This document shows positions 10,250-18,036 of a stretch of DNA of 64,000 bases, piece by piece. The DNA lies in the NCBI RefSeq assembly GCF_024802625.1, contig NZ_CP103371.1, positions 3,658,001-3,722,000 on the forward strand. Direction: 5' to 3'. Origin of the DNA: Massilia sp. H6. Its GTDB lineage: Bacteria > Pseudomonadota > Gammaproteobacteria > Burkholderiales > Burkholderiaceae_D. Under the pieces are notes generated by a model that saw nothing but the letters and a program-made list of their open reading frames with translations, ran no database searches and had not been told where the DNA came from. Position 1 is the first letter of the stretch, and each line of letters begins with the position of its first letter. Made by a program: the position numbers and the translations under genes.

Positions 10250-10645
10250 ATGCCGATACCGCCCGAGCTGCTAACTGCCATGACCGAGCGCCTGTCACCG
10301 AATGGCGGGCCGGCCACTGCAGACGCTGCCGTCAAGGTCTGGCACTGTGTTTTCTCCCGGTTCAATCCCCTGATTGGCCCGGTGAGCACGCAGGCGCTGT
10401 TCGCGCGTGCGCTCGCGCTGCACCAGCATGCCTTTCCCTGGCTGCCGCAGGCGCTGACGCCCGAACAGTCGCGGCAAGCGTTCGATATCTTTGCCGGCAC
10501 CCTCGTTGGCCAGCCAGCCGATGCACTGCTGGCGGCCAACCGCGCGCTGCTGGAAACCTACTCCACCGAATTGGCCGACCTGATCGGCACACGGCTGGCA
10601 ACCCAATTCCTGCGCTCGGCTTTTCCGCCCGACGACGCACCATGA
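10250..10645 (+). CDS. Hypothetical protein, small, upstream of the KaiC-like gene
   Basis: I do not recognise the family. The 131-residue product is mostly predicted helical, Ala- and Leu-rich, without signal peptide, membrane segment or cysteine cluster (one Cys in VWHCVF). It lies 22 bp before the KaiC-like ATPase on the same strand and 84 bp after the kinase, so a role with either is plausible but unproven. An alternative ATG exists at 10280 (MTERLSPNG). Codon use looks normal for the region, which supports coding. Confidence 0.62.
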   Translation: MPIPPELLTAMTERLSPNGGPATADAAVKVWHCVFSRFNPLIGPVSTQALFARALALHQHAFPWLPQALTPEQSRQAFDIFAGTLVGQPADALLAANRALLETYSTELADLIGTRLATQFLRSAFPPDDAP

Positions 10646-10667
10646 GAATTATCTCGGAGAATGCGGC

Positions 10668-12128
10668 ATGACCGACCAAATCGACCTGCAACCCCTGCCG
10701 ACCGGCGTCCCCGGGCTCGACACGATCCTCGGCGGCGGCCTGCCCCAGCTGTCGTTCAACATCATCGGCGGCACGCCCGGCAGCGGCAAGACCACCTTCG
10801 CCCAGCAGATCATGTTCGGCCTGGCCGGCCCGGATCGCAAGGCGCTGTTCTTCACGGCGATGGGCGAACCGCCCGTCAAGATGCTGCGCTACCAGCAGCA
10901 ATTCAGCTTCTTTGATTTCGACAAGGTCGGCGACTCGGTCAATTTCATCAGCCTGGCCCCCCAGGTCGAACAAGGCAACTACGATGCCGTGCTGGCCCAG
11001 ATCCTGGAAGAAGTACGTACCCACCAGCCTGGCCTGGTCTTCATCGACTCGTTCCGCTCCTTTATCGAGGGCGCGCGCGACGGCGACCAGGACATGGCGG
11101 CGCTGCAGAAGTTCGTGCAGCACCTGGTGGCGCACATGACCACCTGGAAGGCCACCAGCTTCCTGATCGGCGAATACACCTCGAACGAGACGCACCAGAA
11201 TCCGATCTTTACCGTGGCCGACGGCATCTTCTGGCTCAACCAGGTGGTGCAGCGCAATGCGATGGCGCGCAAGCTGCAGATCGTCAAGATCCGCGGACGC
11301 AAGCAGCGCCCGGGGCTGCATTCGTTCCGCATCGACCAGGGCGGCATCGAGATCTTCCCGCGCGTGCTGCCGGCGCCAGAGCCGATCGGCGCCGAGCCGC
11401 CGGTGCGCCTGCCGCCCGCGCGCCTGTCGAGCGGGGTGGCGGTACTCGACGAGATGCTCGGCGGCGGCATTCCGGCCGGCTACTCGACGCTGCTCGTCGG
11501 GCCGACCGGTTCTGGCAAGACCATGCTGGCAACCGAGTTTCTGGTTGCCGGCGCGGCCAATGGCGAAACCGGCGTAATGGCCCTGTTCGAGCGTAGCCCG
11601 AGCCAGATGATGAACCAGAAGCTCGACCAGCTGGTGCGCACCGGCAGCGTCGGGCTGCAGAGCGTTCGCGCGCTCGACCTGTCCACCGACGAGATGCTGC
11701 ACGAACTGGTGACCCTGATCGACCGCATGGGCGCGACCCGGGTCGTGCTCGATTCGCTGTCAGGTTTCGAAATGGCGCTGGCGCCCGAAGACCGCGAAGA
11801 CTTCCGCGATTCGCTCTACCGCATGACCACGGTGCTGGGCTCGAAAGGCGTGACCATCCTCATGACCAGCGAACTCGAAGACCATTACCAGGAGCTGCGC
11901 TTCAGCCCCTATGGCAGCGGGGTGCTGGTCGATGTCGTGATCATGCAGCGCTATATTGAATCGCAGTGCGAGATGCATACCCTGATTTCGGTGATCAAGG
12001 TGCGCGGCAGCAAGCACAGCCGGCAGATCCGCCGCTTCGAGATCACCGACGACGGTATCGTCATCGGCGAGGGAGCAGCGCCCTATGACGGCGTGCTGCT
12101 CGGGCACTCCAACCCAAGCCGGCCCTGA
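10668..12128 (+). CDS. KaiC-like double-domain RecA-family ATPase
   Basis: A 486-residue protein built of two tandem KaiC/RecA ATPase domains. Domain 1 (about 5-235) has the P-loop GGTPGSGKTTF and Walker B LVFIDSFRSF; domain 2 (about 245-475) has VGPTGSGKTML and VVLDSLSGFEMAL. Outside cyanobacteria such proteins are signalling ATPases, often found with histidine kinases, and are not proven clocks. A good ribosome-binding site (GGAG, 8 bases before ATG) supports the start. It ends 7 bases before the convergent tupA stop. No KaiA or KaiB gene is present in the window. Whether a KaiC-type Ser/Thr autophosphorylation pair exists in domain 2 could not be decided by eye. Confidence 0.9.
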   Translation: MTDQIDLQPLPTGVPGLDTILGGGLPQLSFNIIGGTPGSGKTTFAQQIMFGLAGPDRKALFFTAMGEPPVKMLRYQQQFSFFDFDKVGDSVNFISLAPQVEQGNYDAVLAQILEEVRTHQPGLVFIDSFRSFIEGARDGDQDMAALQKFVQHLVAHMTTWKATSFLIGEYTSNETHQNPIFTVADGIFWLNQVVQRNAMARKLQIVKIRGRKQRPGLHSFRIDQGGIEIFPRVLPAPEPIGAEPPVRLPPARLSSGVAVLDEMLGGGIPAGYSTLLVGPTGSGKTMLATEFLVAGAANGETGVMALFERSPSQMMNQKLDQLVRTGSVGLQSVRALDLSTDEMLHELVTLIDRMGATRVVLDSLSGFEMALAPEDREDFRDSLYRMTTVLGSKGVTILMTSELEDHYQELRFSPYGSGVLVDVVIMQRYIESQCEMHTLISVIKVRGSKHSRQIRRFEITDDGIVIGEGAAPYDGVLLGHSNPSRP

Positions 12129-12135
12129 ACGCGGC

Positions 12136-12954
12136 TTAGCGGGCAGCCGCCGGAAAGAACAGCTGCTCGCCTTGCGGCCTGAAGGCGGCAATGTGCGCCT
12201 GGCCCTCGCCCGAGGTGATCCATTCGATGAGCGCCCTGGCGCCGCGATAGTTCACGCCCTGGTGCCTGGCCGGATTGACGGCGATGATGCCATAGGGGTT
12301 GAACATGCGCTGGTCGCCTTCGACCAGCACGGCCAGGCCGGTCCGGGCGCGGTAGGCGCCGTAGGTGGCGCGGTCGGTGAGCGTATAGGCCCGCATTTCG
12401 GCGGCCATGTTGAGCACTTCGCCCATGCCCAGTCCGGCCGAGACATAGCTGGCGCCCGCCGGCTTGGCCGCGGCTCCCTGCCAATAGGCCTTTTCCATCA
12501 CATCGGTGCCCGAATTGTCGCCACGCGAGATGAATCGCGCACCGCTGGCGGCAATCTTGCGAAACGCCGCGATGACGTCCTTGCCGCCCTTGATAGCGGC
12601 CGGATCGGTCGCCGGGCCCACCACGATGAAGTCGTTATACATCACGTCGCGTCGGTCCACGCCCCACCCTTCGCGCATGAACGCATCCTCGAGCTGGCGC
12701 GCATGCACCAGGGTGACGTCGACGTCGCCGTTGCGGGCCAGTTCGAGCGCCTTGCCGGTGCCCACCGAGATCACATGCACTTTCATGCCGGTCCTGGCCT
12801 CGAAGGCTGGCAGCAGCACCTTGAGCAGGCCGGAGTTCTCGGTGCTGGTGGTGGTCGAGAGCTTGATGATGTTCTGGGCCTGCGCCGCCGGTGCAGACAA
12901 CAGCAAGCTCGACAGCAAGCTCGACAGCAAGATGGTAAACAGACGACGTTGCAT
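12136..12954 (-). CDS. tupA: Periplasmic tungstate-binding protein
   Basis: Solute-binding component of a TupABC tungstate ABC importer. The mature N-terminus has the family hallmark LSTTTSTENSGLL, which builds the oxyanion pocket, and SRGDNSGT further on. A signal peptide is visible (basic MQRRLF, hydrophobic run, cleavage near AQA). The ATG at 12954 has an AGGAGA ribosome-binding site 6-7 bases upstream; an upstream in-frame start is unnecessary. The hydrophobic core of the signal is coded by a 12-bp tandem repeat. It is the last gene of the fdhD-tupB-tupC-tupA series. TupA, WtpA and ModA differ in selectivity; the motif favours tungstate. Confidence 0.88.
   Translation of the reverse strand: MQRRLFTILLSSLLSSLLLSAPAAQAQNIIKLSTTTSTENSGLLKVLLPAFEARTGMKVHVISVGTGKALELARNGDVDVTLVHARQLEDAFMREGWGVDRRDVMYNDFIVVGPATDPAAIKGGKDVIAAFRKIAASGARFISRGDNSGTDVMEKAYWQGAAAKPAGASYVSAGLGMGEVLNMAAEMRAYTLTDRATYGAYRARTGLAVLVEGDQRMFNPYGIIAVNPARHQGVNYRGARALIEWITSGEGQAHIAAFRPQGEQLFFPAAAR
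12901..12931. repeat. 12-bp tandem repeat inside the tupA signal peptide
   Basis: The unit CAGCAAGCTCGA occurs twice in full and once in part (7 bases). In the minus-strand frame it encodes repeated LLSS units in the hydrophobic core of the TupA signal peptide. The unit is exactly four codons, so gain or loss would keep the frame and only change the length of the hydrophobic core. Confidence 0.9.
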
Positions 12955-12982
12955 GTGTTCTCCTGGGTGGATCGCCGATCGT

Positions 12983-13639
12983 TCAGCGCAGTTCAAGGCG
13001 GCCATCGCGCAGCTTCAGGCGCTCGATGCCGGGCAGACCGATCAGGTCGCGGTCGTGGCATGCCATCACCACGCTGCTACCTGCAGTCAAGAGGGTCGGG
13101 ATCAGGGCCATCACCTGCTCGCGCGCCAGGCCGTCGAGGTTGGCGGTGGGCTCGTCCAGCAGCAGCAGGCGCGGGGCCAGCACGCGCGCCCGGGCCAATG
13201 CGACGCGCTGCTTTTCGCCGCCCGACAGGCGTGCCGGGTCGGTATCGCGCAGGTGGGCCACGCCGGCCCATTGCATCGCTTCTTCGACCGCGCTCGCCGC
13301 GCTGCGCCGGCTGTCGCCGCGCGCCAGCAAGCCATACGCGATGTTATGAAACACGCTGGTCGAAAACATGATCGGATGCTGGTGCACGAACACGATGGCG
13401 CGCCGCAGCGCTGCCGGATACGGGTGCAGCGGCAGGCGCTGGCCGTCGAAGTCGACCGTGCAGGCATCAACGCGTTCGAGGCCGGCGAGCATGCGCAGCA
13501 GGGTCGACTTGCCGGCGCCGTTCACGCCGGTGAGCACATAGGCGCTGGCCGCCTTGATGGCGAGCGTGTCGATCTCGAACAGGATGCGCTCGCCGTGGCG
13601 CTTGCGCAGCCCGTGCACGGTCAGCAGGGGCGCGCTCAC
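12983..13639 (-). CDS. tupC: Tungstate ABC transporter ATP-binding protein
   Basis: Energises tungstate import with TupB. The 218 residues contain Walker A GVNGAGKSTLL, the Q-loop in FVHQHP, signature LSGGEKQRVALARA, Walker B LLLLDEPTANLD and the switch His in MACHDRD. The start overlaps the tupB stop by four bases (ATGA-type overlap) and the stop lies 28 bp before tupA, so the three genes are co-translated or closely coupled. Without its partners it would only be called an oxyanion-type ATPase; the context fixes the role. Confidence 0.88.
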   Translation of the reverse strand: MSAPLLTVHGLRKRHGERILFEIDTLAIKAASAYVLTGVNGAGKSTLLRMLAGLERVDACTVDFDGQRLPLHPYPAALRRAIVFVHQHPIMFSTSVFHNIAYGLLARGDSRRSAASAVEEAMQWAGVAHLRDTDPARLSGGEKQRVALARARVLAPRLLLLDEPTANLDGLAREQVMALIPTLLTAGSSVVMACHDRDLIGLPGIERLKLRDGRLELR

Positions 13640-14343
13640 ATTCGCCCCCCGGCCGCATGGGCTTCGCCCTGCAGCAGCACCAGCGCGCCGTTCATGAGCA
13701 GCGCCAGCGCCACCAGCACGATGCCCAGCGCGATACCCTGCGCGAATTCGCCCTTGCTGGTCTCAAGCGCGATGGCGGTGGTGATGGTGCGGGTCTGGCC
13801 TTCGATATTGCCGCCTACCATCAGCGCGCAGCCGACTTCCGAGATCACCCGGCCAAAGCCGCTGATCACGGCGGCCATCACGCCGTAGCGCGCCTCGTGC
13901 AGCACGGTCATCATCACGCGCCAGCGCGAGGCGCCCAGCGCCACGGCGGTTTCGGCGTAGCGCGGATCGGCCGCCTGCACCGCCGCCAGCGTGAACGCCA
14001 GCAGCACTGGCAGGCCGATGATGACCTGGCCCAGGATCACGCCCTGCTGGGTAAACAGCCACTCCAGGCTCCCCATCGGCCCGCGCCGCGACAGCATCAG
14101 GTAGAGCAGCAGGCCGATCAGGACAGTCGGCAGCGATAGCGCCGCCTGCGCCAGCCACACGGCCAGGCGGCGCCCCGGAAACCGGTGCAGCGCGATCACG
14201 TAACCAAGAAAAATCGCCGGTGGCGCGGCCAGCAGCAAGCCAAGCACGCTGGTCTTGACCGAGACCCAGACGATATGCCACAGCGCCGCATCGCCGGAAA
14301 ACAGCAGCGCGAACGCATGCGACGTAGCGTCCAGCACGATCAA
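13636..14343 (-). CDS. tupB: Tungstate ABC transporter permease
   Basis: Integral membrane channel of the importer. The 235 residues show about five to six hydrophobic segments, and the binding-protein-dependent permease loop EARYGVMAAVISGFGRVISE, which contacts the ATPase. The start overlaps the fdhD stop by four bases, a direct link between metal uptake and formate dehydrogenase maturation. Family members of TupB and the broader ModB/CysT group are similar; the neighbouring TupA type decides the name. Confidence 0.87.
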   Translation of the reverse strand: MIVLDATSHAFALLFSGDAALWHIVWVSVKTSVLGLLLAAPPAIFLGYVIALHRFPGRRLAVWLAQAALSLPTVLIGLLLYLMLSRRGPMGSLEWLFTQQGVILGQVIIGLPVLLAFTLAAVQAADPRYAETAVALGASRWRVMMTVLHEARYGVMAAVISGFGRVISEVGCALMVGGNIEGQTRTITTAIALETSKGEFAQGIALGIVLVALALLMNGALVLLQGEAHAAGGRM

Positions 14344-15233
14344 GCCTGTCGTGGGGTATGGATCGGGGCGTTCAGGGGTTCGAGCAAGTCCGGCTCGAAC
14401 ACCAGCCGGTCGTGCCCGGCCAGCAGCAAGAAGTGCTTGCCGGAGCAGCGCGCCAGCAGCGACATGCCGACTTTTTCTGCCACCATGTGGCCCATCTGGG
14501 TAGTGCCGGAGCGCGACAGCAAGAAAGGAATGCCCATTTGCGCGCCCTTGATCACCATCTCGGAGGTAAGGCGGCCGGTGGTGTAGAACACCTTGTCGCC
14601 GCCGCTAAGGCCGTCTAGCCACATCAGGCCGGCGATGGCGTCGACCGCGTTGTGGCGGCCGACGTCTTCGACGAAATACAGCAGCTCGCCCAGGTCCGAG
14701 AACAGTGCGCAGCCATGCACCGAGCCGGCCTGCTTGTAGATCGACTGCTGGGTGCGGATAGCGTCGACGATGCGGTACACCACCGACTGCGCCAGGCGCG
14801 CGTCCATGGGCAGCATGATCTGGTCGACTTCGTCCATCAGTCCGCCGAACACCGAGCCCTGGCCGCAACCGGTGGTCACCACCTTCTTGGCGGTGCGCTC
14901 CTCGATGTCGAGGATGCCGTGGCGCGTCACGACCGCCACCGCATCGACTTCCCAGTCGACATGGATCGACACGATATCGTCGATCGAGCGCACCAGGCGC
15001 TGGTTGCGCAGGTAGCCGAGCGTCAGCGCTTCGGGTGCGCCGCCGAGCGTCATCAAGGTGACGATCTCGCGCTTGTCGACATACACCGTGAGCGGGCGTT
15101 CGGCCGGAATGGCGATGTGCGAAGCGCGGCCGCGCTCGTCCAGCGCGCTGACCTCGTGGGTGAGGCGCGCGCTGGAACTAGACAGTTCAGGCCGGTAGCG
15201 TGGCGAAGTCAGTGGCAAGTCGTTGTGGTTCAT
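14340..15233 (-). CDS. fdhD: Formate dehydrogenase accessory sulfurtransferase FdhD
   Basis: Transfers sulfur from IscS to the molybdenum or tungsten bis-MGD cofactor so that formate dehydrogenase becomes active. Conserved segments include ERPLTVYVDKREIVTLM, GYLRNQRLV and GRHNAVDAIAG, and the reactive cysteine lies in TTGCGQGSVFGG. The second Cys of the classical CxxC loop is Gly here. The start at 15233 overlaps the catalytic subunit's stop (ATGA) and gives 297 residues; a longer in-frame start at 15326 would lie inside the upstream gene and lacks homology. It is followed by tupB with another four-base overlap. Confidence 0.93.
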   Translation of the reverse strand: MNHNDLPLTSPRYRPELSSSSARLTHEVSALDERGRASHIAIPAERPLTVYVDKREIVTLMTLGGAPEALTLGYLRNQRLVRSIDDIVSIHVDWEVDAVAVVTRHGILDIEERTAKKVVTTGCGQGSVFGGLMDEVDQIMLPMDARLAQSVVYRIVDAIRTQQSIYKQAGSVHGCALFSDLGELLYFVEDVGRHNAVDAIAGLMWLDGLSGGDKVFYTTGRLTSEMVIKGAQMGIPFLLSRSGTTQMGHMVAEKVGMSLLARCSGKHFLLLAGHDRLVFEPDLLEPLNAPIHTPRQA

Positions 15234-18031
15234 CTCGCCAATTGTGCCATGCCGGCCAGAATTTGGCCGCCACCATAGCTGCTTTGCGCGGCCACCTCCC
15301 CGCCCGGCGTAATTTTGATCGCGCAATATTTAAATTCCGGGATCTTGCCAAACGGATCGAGCGCCGCGTTGGTCAGGCGGTTGATGGCGGCCTCGTAGTA
15401 GCAGAACGGCACGAAGATCGCCCCCACCGGCGAACTGTCGTCGGCCCGTGCATACAGCACCACTTCGCCACGGCGCGATGCGATCGTGATCGGCTGGCCA
15501 GGCGTGATGCCCAGGCGCTCCATGTCGAGCGGATGCACCAGCGCCACCGGATCGGGCTCGATCGCGTCGAGCACCGTGGCCCGCCGCGTCATGCTGCCGG
15601 TATGCCAGTGTTCGAGCTGGCGGCCGGTAATGAGCACCATCGGATACTCGGCGTCAGGGCGCTCGTCGGCCGGGATGATATCGGCCGGCACGAAGCGCGC
15701 CCTGCCGCCCTCGCGCGGGAAGATTTCGGTGAACACCACCGGCTGGCCGAGGTCGCCCTCGTTCAGGCACGGATAGACCACCGCGCCGTCGCGCTCAAGG
15801 CGCTCCCAGGTGATGCCGCCGATGCTCGCCATGGTACGGCGCATTTCGTCGAACACTTCCGACACATGGCCATAGTTCCACGGCAGGCCGAGCTGGTTGG
15901 CCATCTGCTGGATGATCCACAGGTCCTGTTTGGCGTCGCCCGGCGGGTCGATCGCCTGGCGGCCCAATTGCACCAGGCGGTCGGTGTTGGTGAAGGTACC
16001 GGTCTTTTCCGGGAAGCTCGACGCCGGCAGGATCACGTCCGCCAGGTAGGCGGTCTCGGTCAGGAAGATGTCCTGCACCACCAGGTGCTCGAGCGCGGCC
16101 AGCGCGGCGCGCGCATGGTTCGCATCCGGGTCGGACATGGCCGGGTTCTCACCCATGATGTACATGCCCTTGATCTGGCCATGATCGATCGCATCCATGA
16201 TCTCGACCACGGTCAGTCCCGGCTTCGGGTCGAGCGTGGCGCCCCAGGCAGCCTCGAAACGGGCGCGTGCCACCGGGTTGTCGACGCGCTGGTAGTCCGG
16301 CAGCATCATCGGGATCAGGCCGGCGTCGGAGGCGCCCTGCACGTTGTTCTGGCCGCGCAGCGGATGCAGGCCGGTGCCAGGACGGCCGATCTGGCCGGTC
16401 ATCAGGGCCAGCGCAATCAGGCAGCGCGCATTGTCGGTGCCGTGCACGTGCTGCGACACGCCCATGCCCCACAGGATCATCGATCCTTTCGAGGTGGCGT
16501 ACAGGCGCGCCACGTAGCGTATGGTCTCGGCATCGATGCCGCAGATCGGCGCCATCGCTTCCGGGCTGTACTCGGCCACGTTCTTTTCCAGGTCTTCGTA
16601 GCCGATGGTGCGGCTGGCGATGAAGCCGGCGTCGACCAGGCCTTCGGTGACGATCACGTGCATCATGGCGTTGAGCAGCGCGACGTCGGTATCGGCCTTG
16701 AACTGCAGGTAGCGGTGCGCATGGCGCGCCAGTTCGGAACGGCGCGGATCGAGCACGACCAGCTTGGCGCCGAGCTTGACCGCGTTCTTGATCCAGGTGG
16801 CGGCCACCGGATGGTTCACGGTCGGGTTGGCGCCGATGATGACGATCACCTCGGCGCGCGTCACGTCCATGACCGGGTTCGAGACCGCGCCCGAACCGAT
16901 GCCTTCGAGCAGGGCCGACACCGACGAGGCGTGGCACAGGCGGGTGCAGTGGTCGACGTTATTGGTCTGGAATCCGGTGCGCACCAGCTTCTGGAACAGG
17001 TAGGCTTCTTCGTTGCTGCCCTTGGCCGAGCCGAAGCCGGCCAGCGCGTTGCCGCCATGGCTGTCGCGGATGCGCGCCAGCTTGCCGCCGGCGAGCGCAA
17101 GCGCTTCTTCCCAGCTCGCTTCGCGGAAGACCTCGAGCACCCGGTCCGGGTCCATGCTGAAGTCGCCGGTTTTCGGCATGCCTTCGCGCCGGATCAGCGG
17201 GCGGGTCAAGCGGTGCGGATGGTGCGCGTAGTCGAAGCCATAGCGGCCCTTGACGCACAGGCGGCTCTGGTTGGCCGGGCCGTCGCGGCCCTCGACGAAC
17301 AGGATCTTGTTGTCCTTGACGTTATAGGTCAGCTGGCAGCCGACGCCGCAATACGGGCAGACCGATTCGACCTGCTTGTCGGGGATGTTCAGCGCCACTT
17401 CGCGCGCCGGCATCAGGGCGCCGGTCGGGCAGGCCTGCACGCATTCGCCGCAGGCCACGCAGGTCGAGGCGCCCAGCGGATCGTCCTGGTCGAACACGAT
17501 CTTGGCGTTCTCGCCGCGGAAGGCCATGCCGATCACGTCATTGACCTGCTCGTCGCGGCAGGCGCGCACGCAGCGCGTGCACTGGATGCAGGCATCGAGG
17601 TTGACGGTGATGGCGGCGTGGGTGGCATCGATGCGCGGTTGCGCGCGGGTGCCGGCGAAGCGCGGCTTGCCCAGGCCGAGTTTCTCGGCCCAGATATCGA
17701 CTTCGTTGCGGCGCGTGTATTCGGCTTCCGGCATGTCAGATTGCAGCAGTTCGAGCACCATTTTCTGGGCCGCGAGCGCGCGCGGGCTGTCGGTGCGCAC
17801 CTTCATGCCAGCTGCCGGCGCACGGCAGCACGACGGCGCCAGCACGCGCTCGCCGTCGATCTCGACCATGCAAGAGCGGCAGTTGCCGACCGCTTCGTAG
17901 CCTTCTTTGTAGCAAAGACGCGGGATCTCGACGCCTTCGCGCGCGGCGACTTCGATCAGCGACTCGTATGGCAGGGCCGCCACCTGGCGGCCGTTAAGTT
18001 CGAATGTGACGGTAGGAGTATTCGCGTTCAT
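15230..18031 (-). CDS. fdhA: NAD-linked formate dehydrogenase catalytic (alpha) subunit, FdsA/Fdh1A type
   Basis: Oxidises formate to CO2 at a Mo or W bis-MGD centre and passes electrons through iron-sulfur clusters. Domains in order: N-terminal 2Fe-2S ferredoxin fold (CRSCMVE, about 10-90), His-Cys and 2x4Fe-4S region (CIQCTRCVRAC; CVACGECVQACP, about 140-215), then the molybdopterin oxidoreductase core starting at its own 4Fe-4S motif CPYCGVGC and ending in the MopB-type C-terminal barrel. The metal-ligating residue is Cys366 in TRLCHASS, so no selenocysteine is used. The 933-residue length matches soluble NAD-dependent enzymes. There is no signal peptide, so it is cytosolic. The beta-gamma fusion gene precedes it by 5 bp. 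Confidence 0.94.
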   Translation of the reverse strand: MNANTPTVTFELNGRQVAALPYESLIEVAAREGVEIPRLCYKEGYEAVGNCRSCMVEIDGERVLAPSCCRAPAAGMKVRTDSPRALAAQKMVLELLQSDMPEAEYTRRNEVDIWAEKLGLGKPRFAGTRAQPRIDATHAAITVNLDACIQCTRCVRACRDEQVNDVIGMAFRGENAKIVFDQDDPLGASTCVACGECVQACPTGALMPAREVALNIPDKQVESVCPYCGVGCQLTYNVKDNKILFVEGRDGPANQSRLCVKGRYGFDYAHHPHRLTRPLIRREGMPKTGDFSMDPDRVLEVFREASWEEALALAGGKLARIRDSHGGNALAGFGSAKGSNEEAYLFQKLVRTGFQTNNVDHCTRLCHASSVSALLEGIGSGAVSNPVMDVTRAEVIVIIGANPTVNHPVAATWIKNAVKLGAKLVVLDPRRSELARHAHRYLQFKADTDVALLNAMMHVIVTEGLVDAGFIASRTIGYEDLEKNVAEYSPEAMAPICGIDAETIRYVARLYATSKGSMILWGMGVSQHVHGTDNARCLIALALMTGQIGRPGTGLHPLRGQNNVQGASDAGLIPMMLPDYQRVDNPVARARFEAAWGATLDPKPGLTVVEIMDAIDHGQIKGMYIMGENPAMSDPDANHARAALAALEHLVVQDIFLTETAYLADVILPASSFPEKTGTFTNTDRLVQLGRQAIDPPGDAKQDLWIIQQMANQLGLPWNYGHVSEVFDEMRRTMASIGGITWERLERDGAVVYPCLNEGDLGQPVVFTEIFPREGGRARFVPADIIPADERPDAEYPMVLITGRQLEHWHTGSMTRRATVLDAIEPDPVALVHPLDMERLGITPGQPITIASRRGEVVLYARADDSSPVGAIFVPFCYYEAAINRLTNAALDPFGKIPEFKYCAIKITPGGEVAAQSSYGGGQILAGMAQLAR

Positions 18032-18036
18032 GACGG

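Noticed and set aside
10668..12128. A true circadian clock locus
   Set aside because: Neither kaiA nor kaiB is in the window, and double KaiC-like ATPases are widespread in non-rhythmic bacteria.
15230..18031. Possible selenocysteine formate dehydrogenase
   Set aside because: The metal-ligating position is a normal TGC codon (Cys366); there is no in-frame TGA in the gene.
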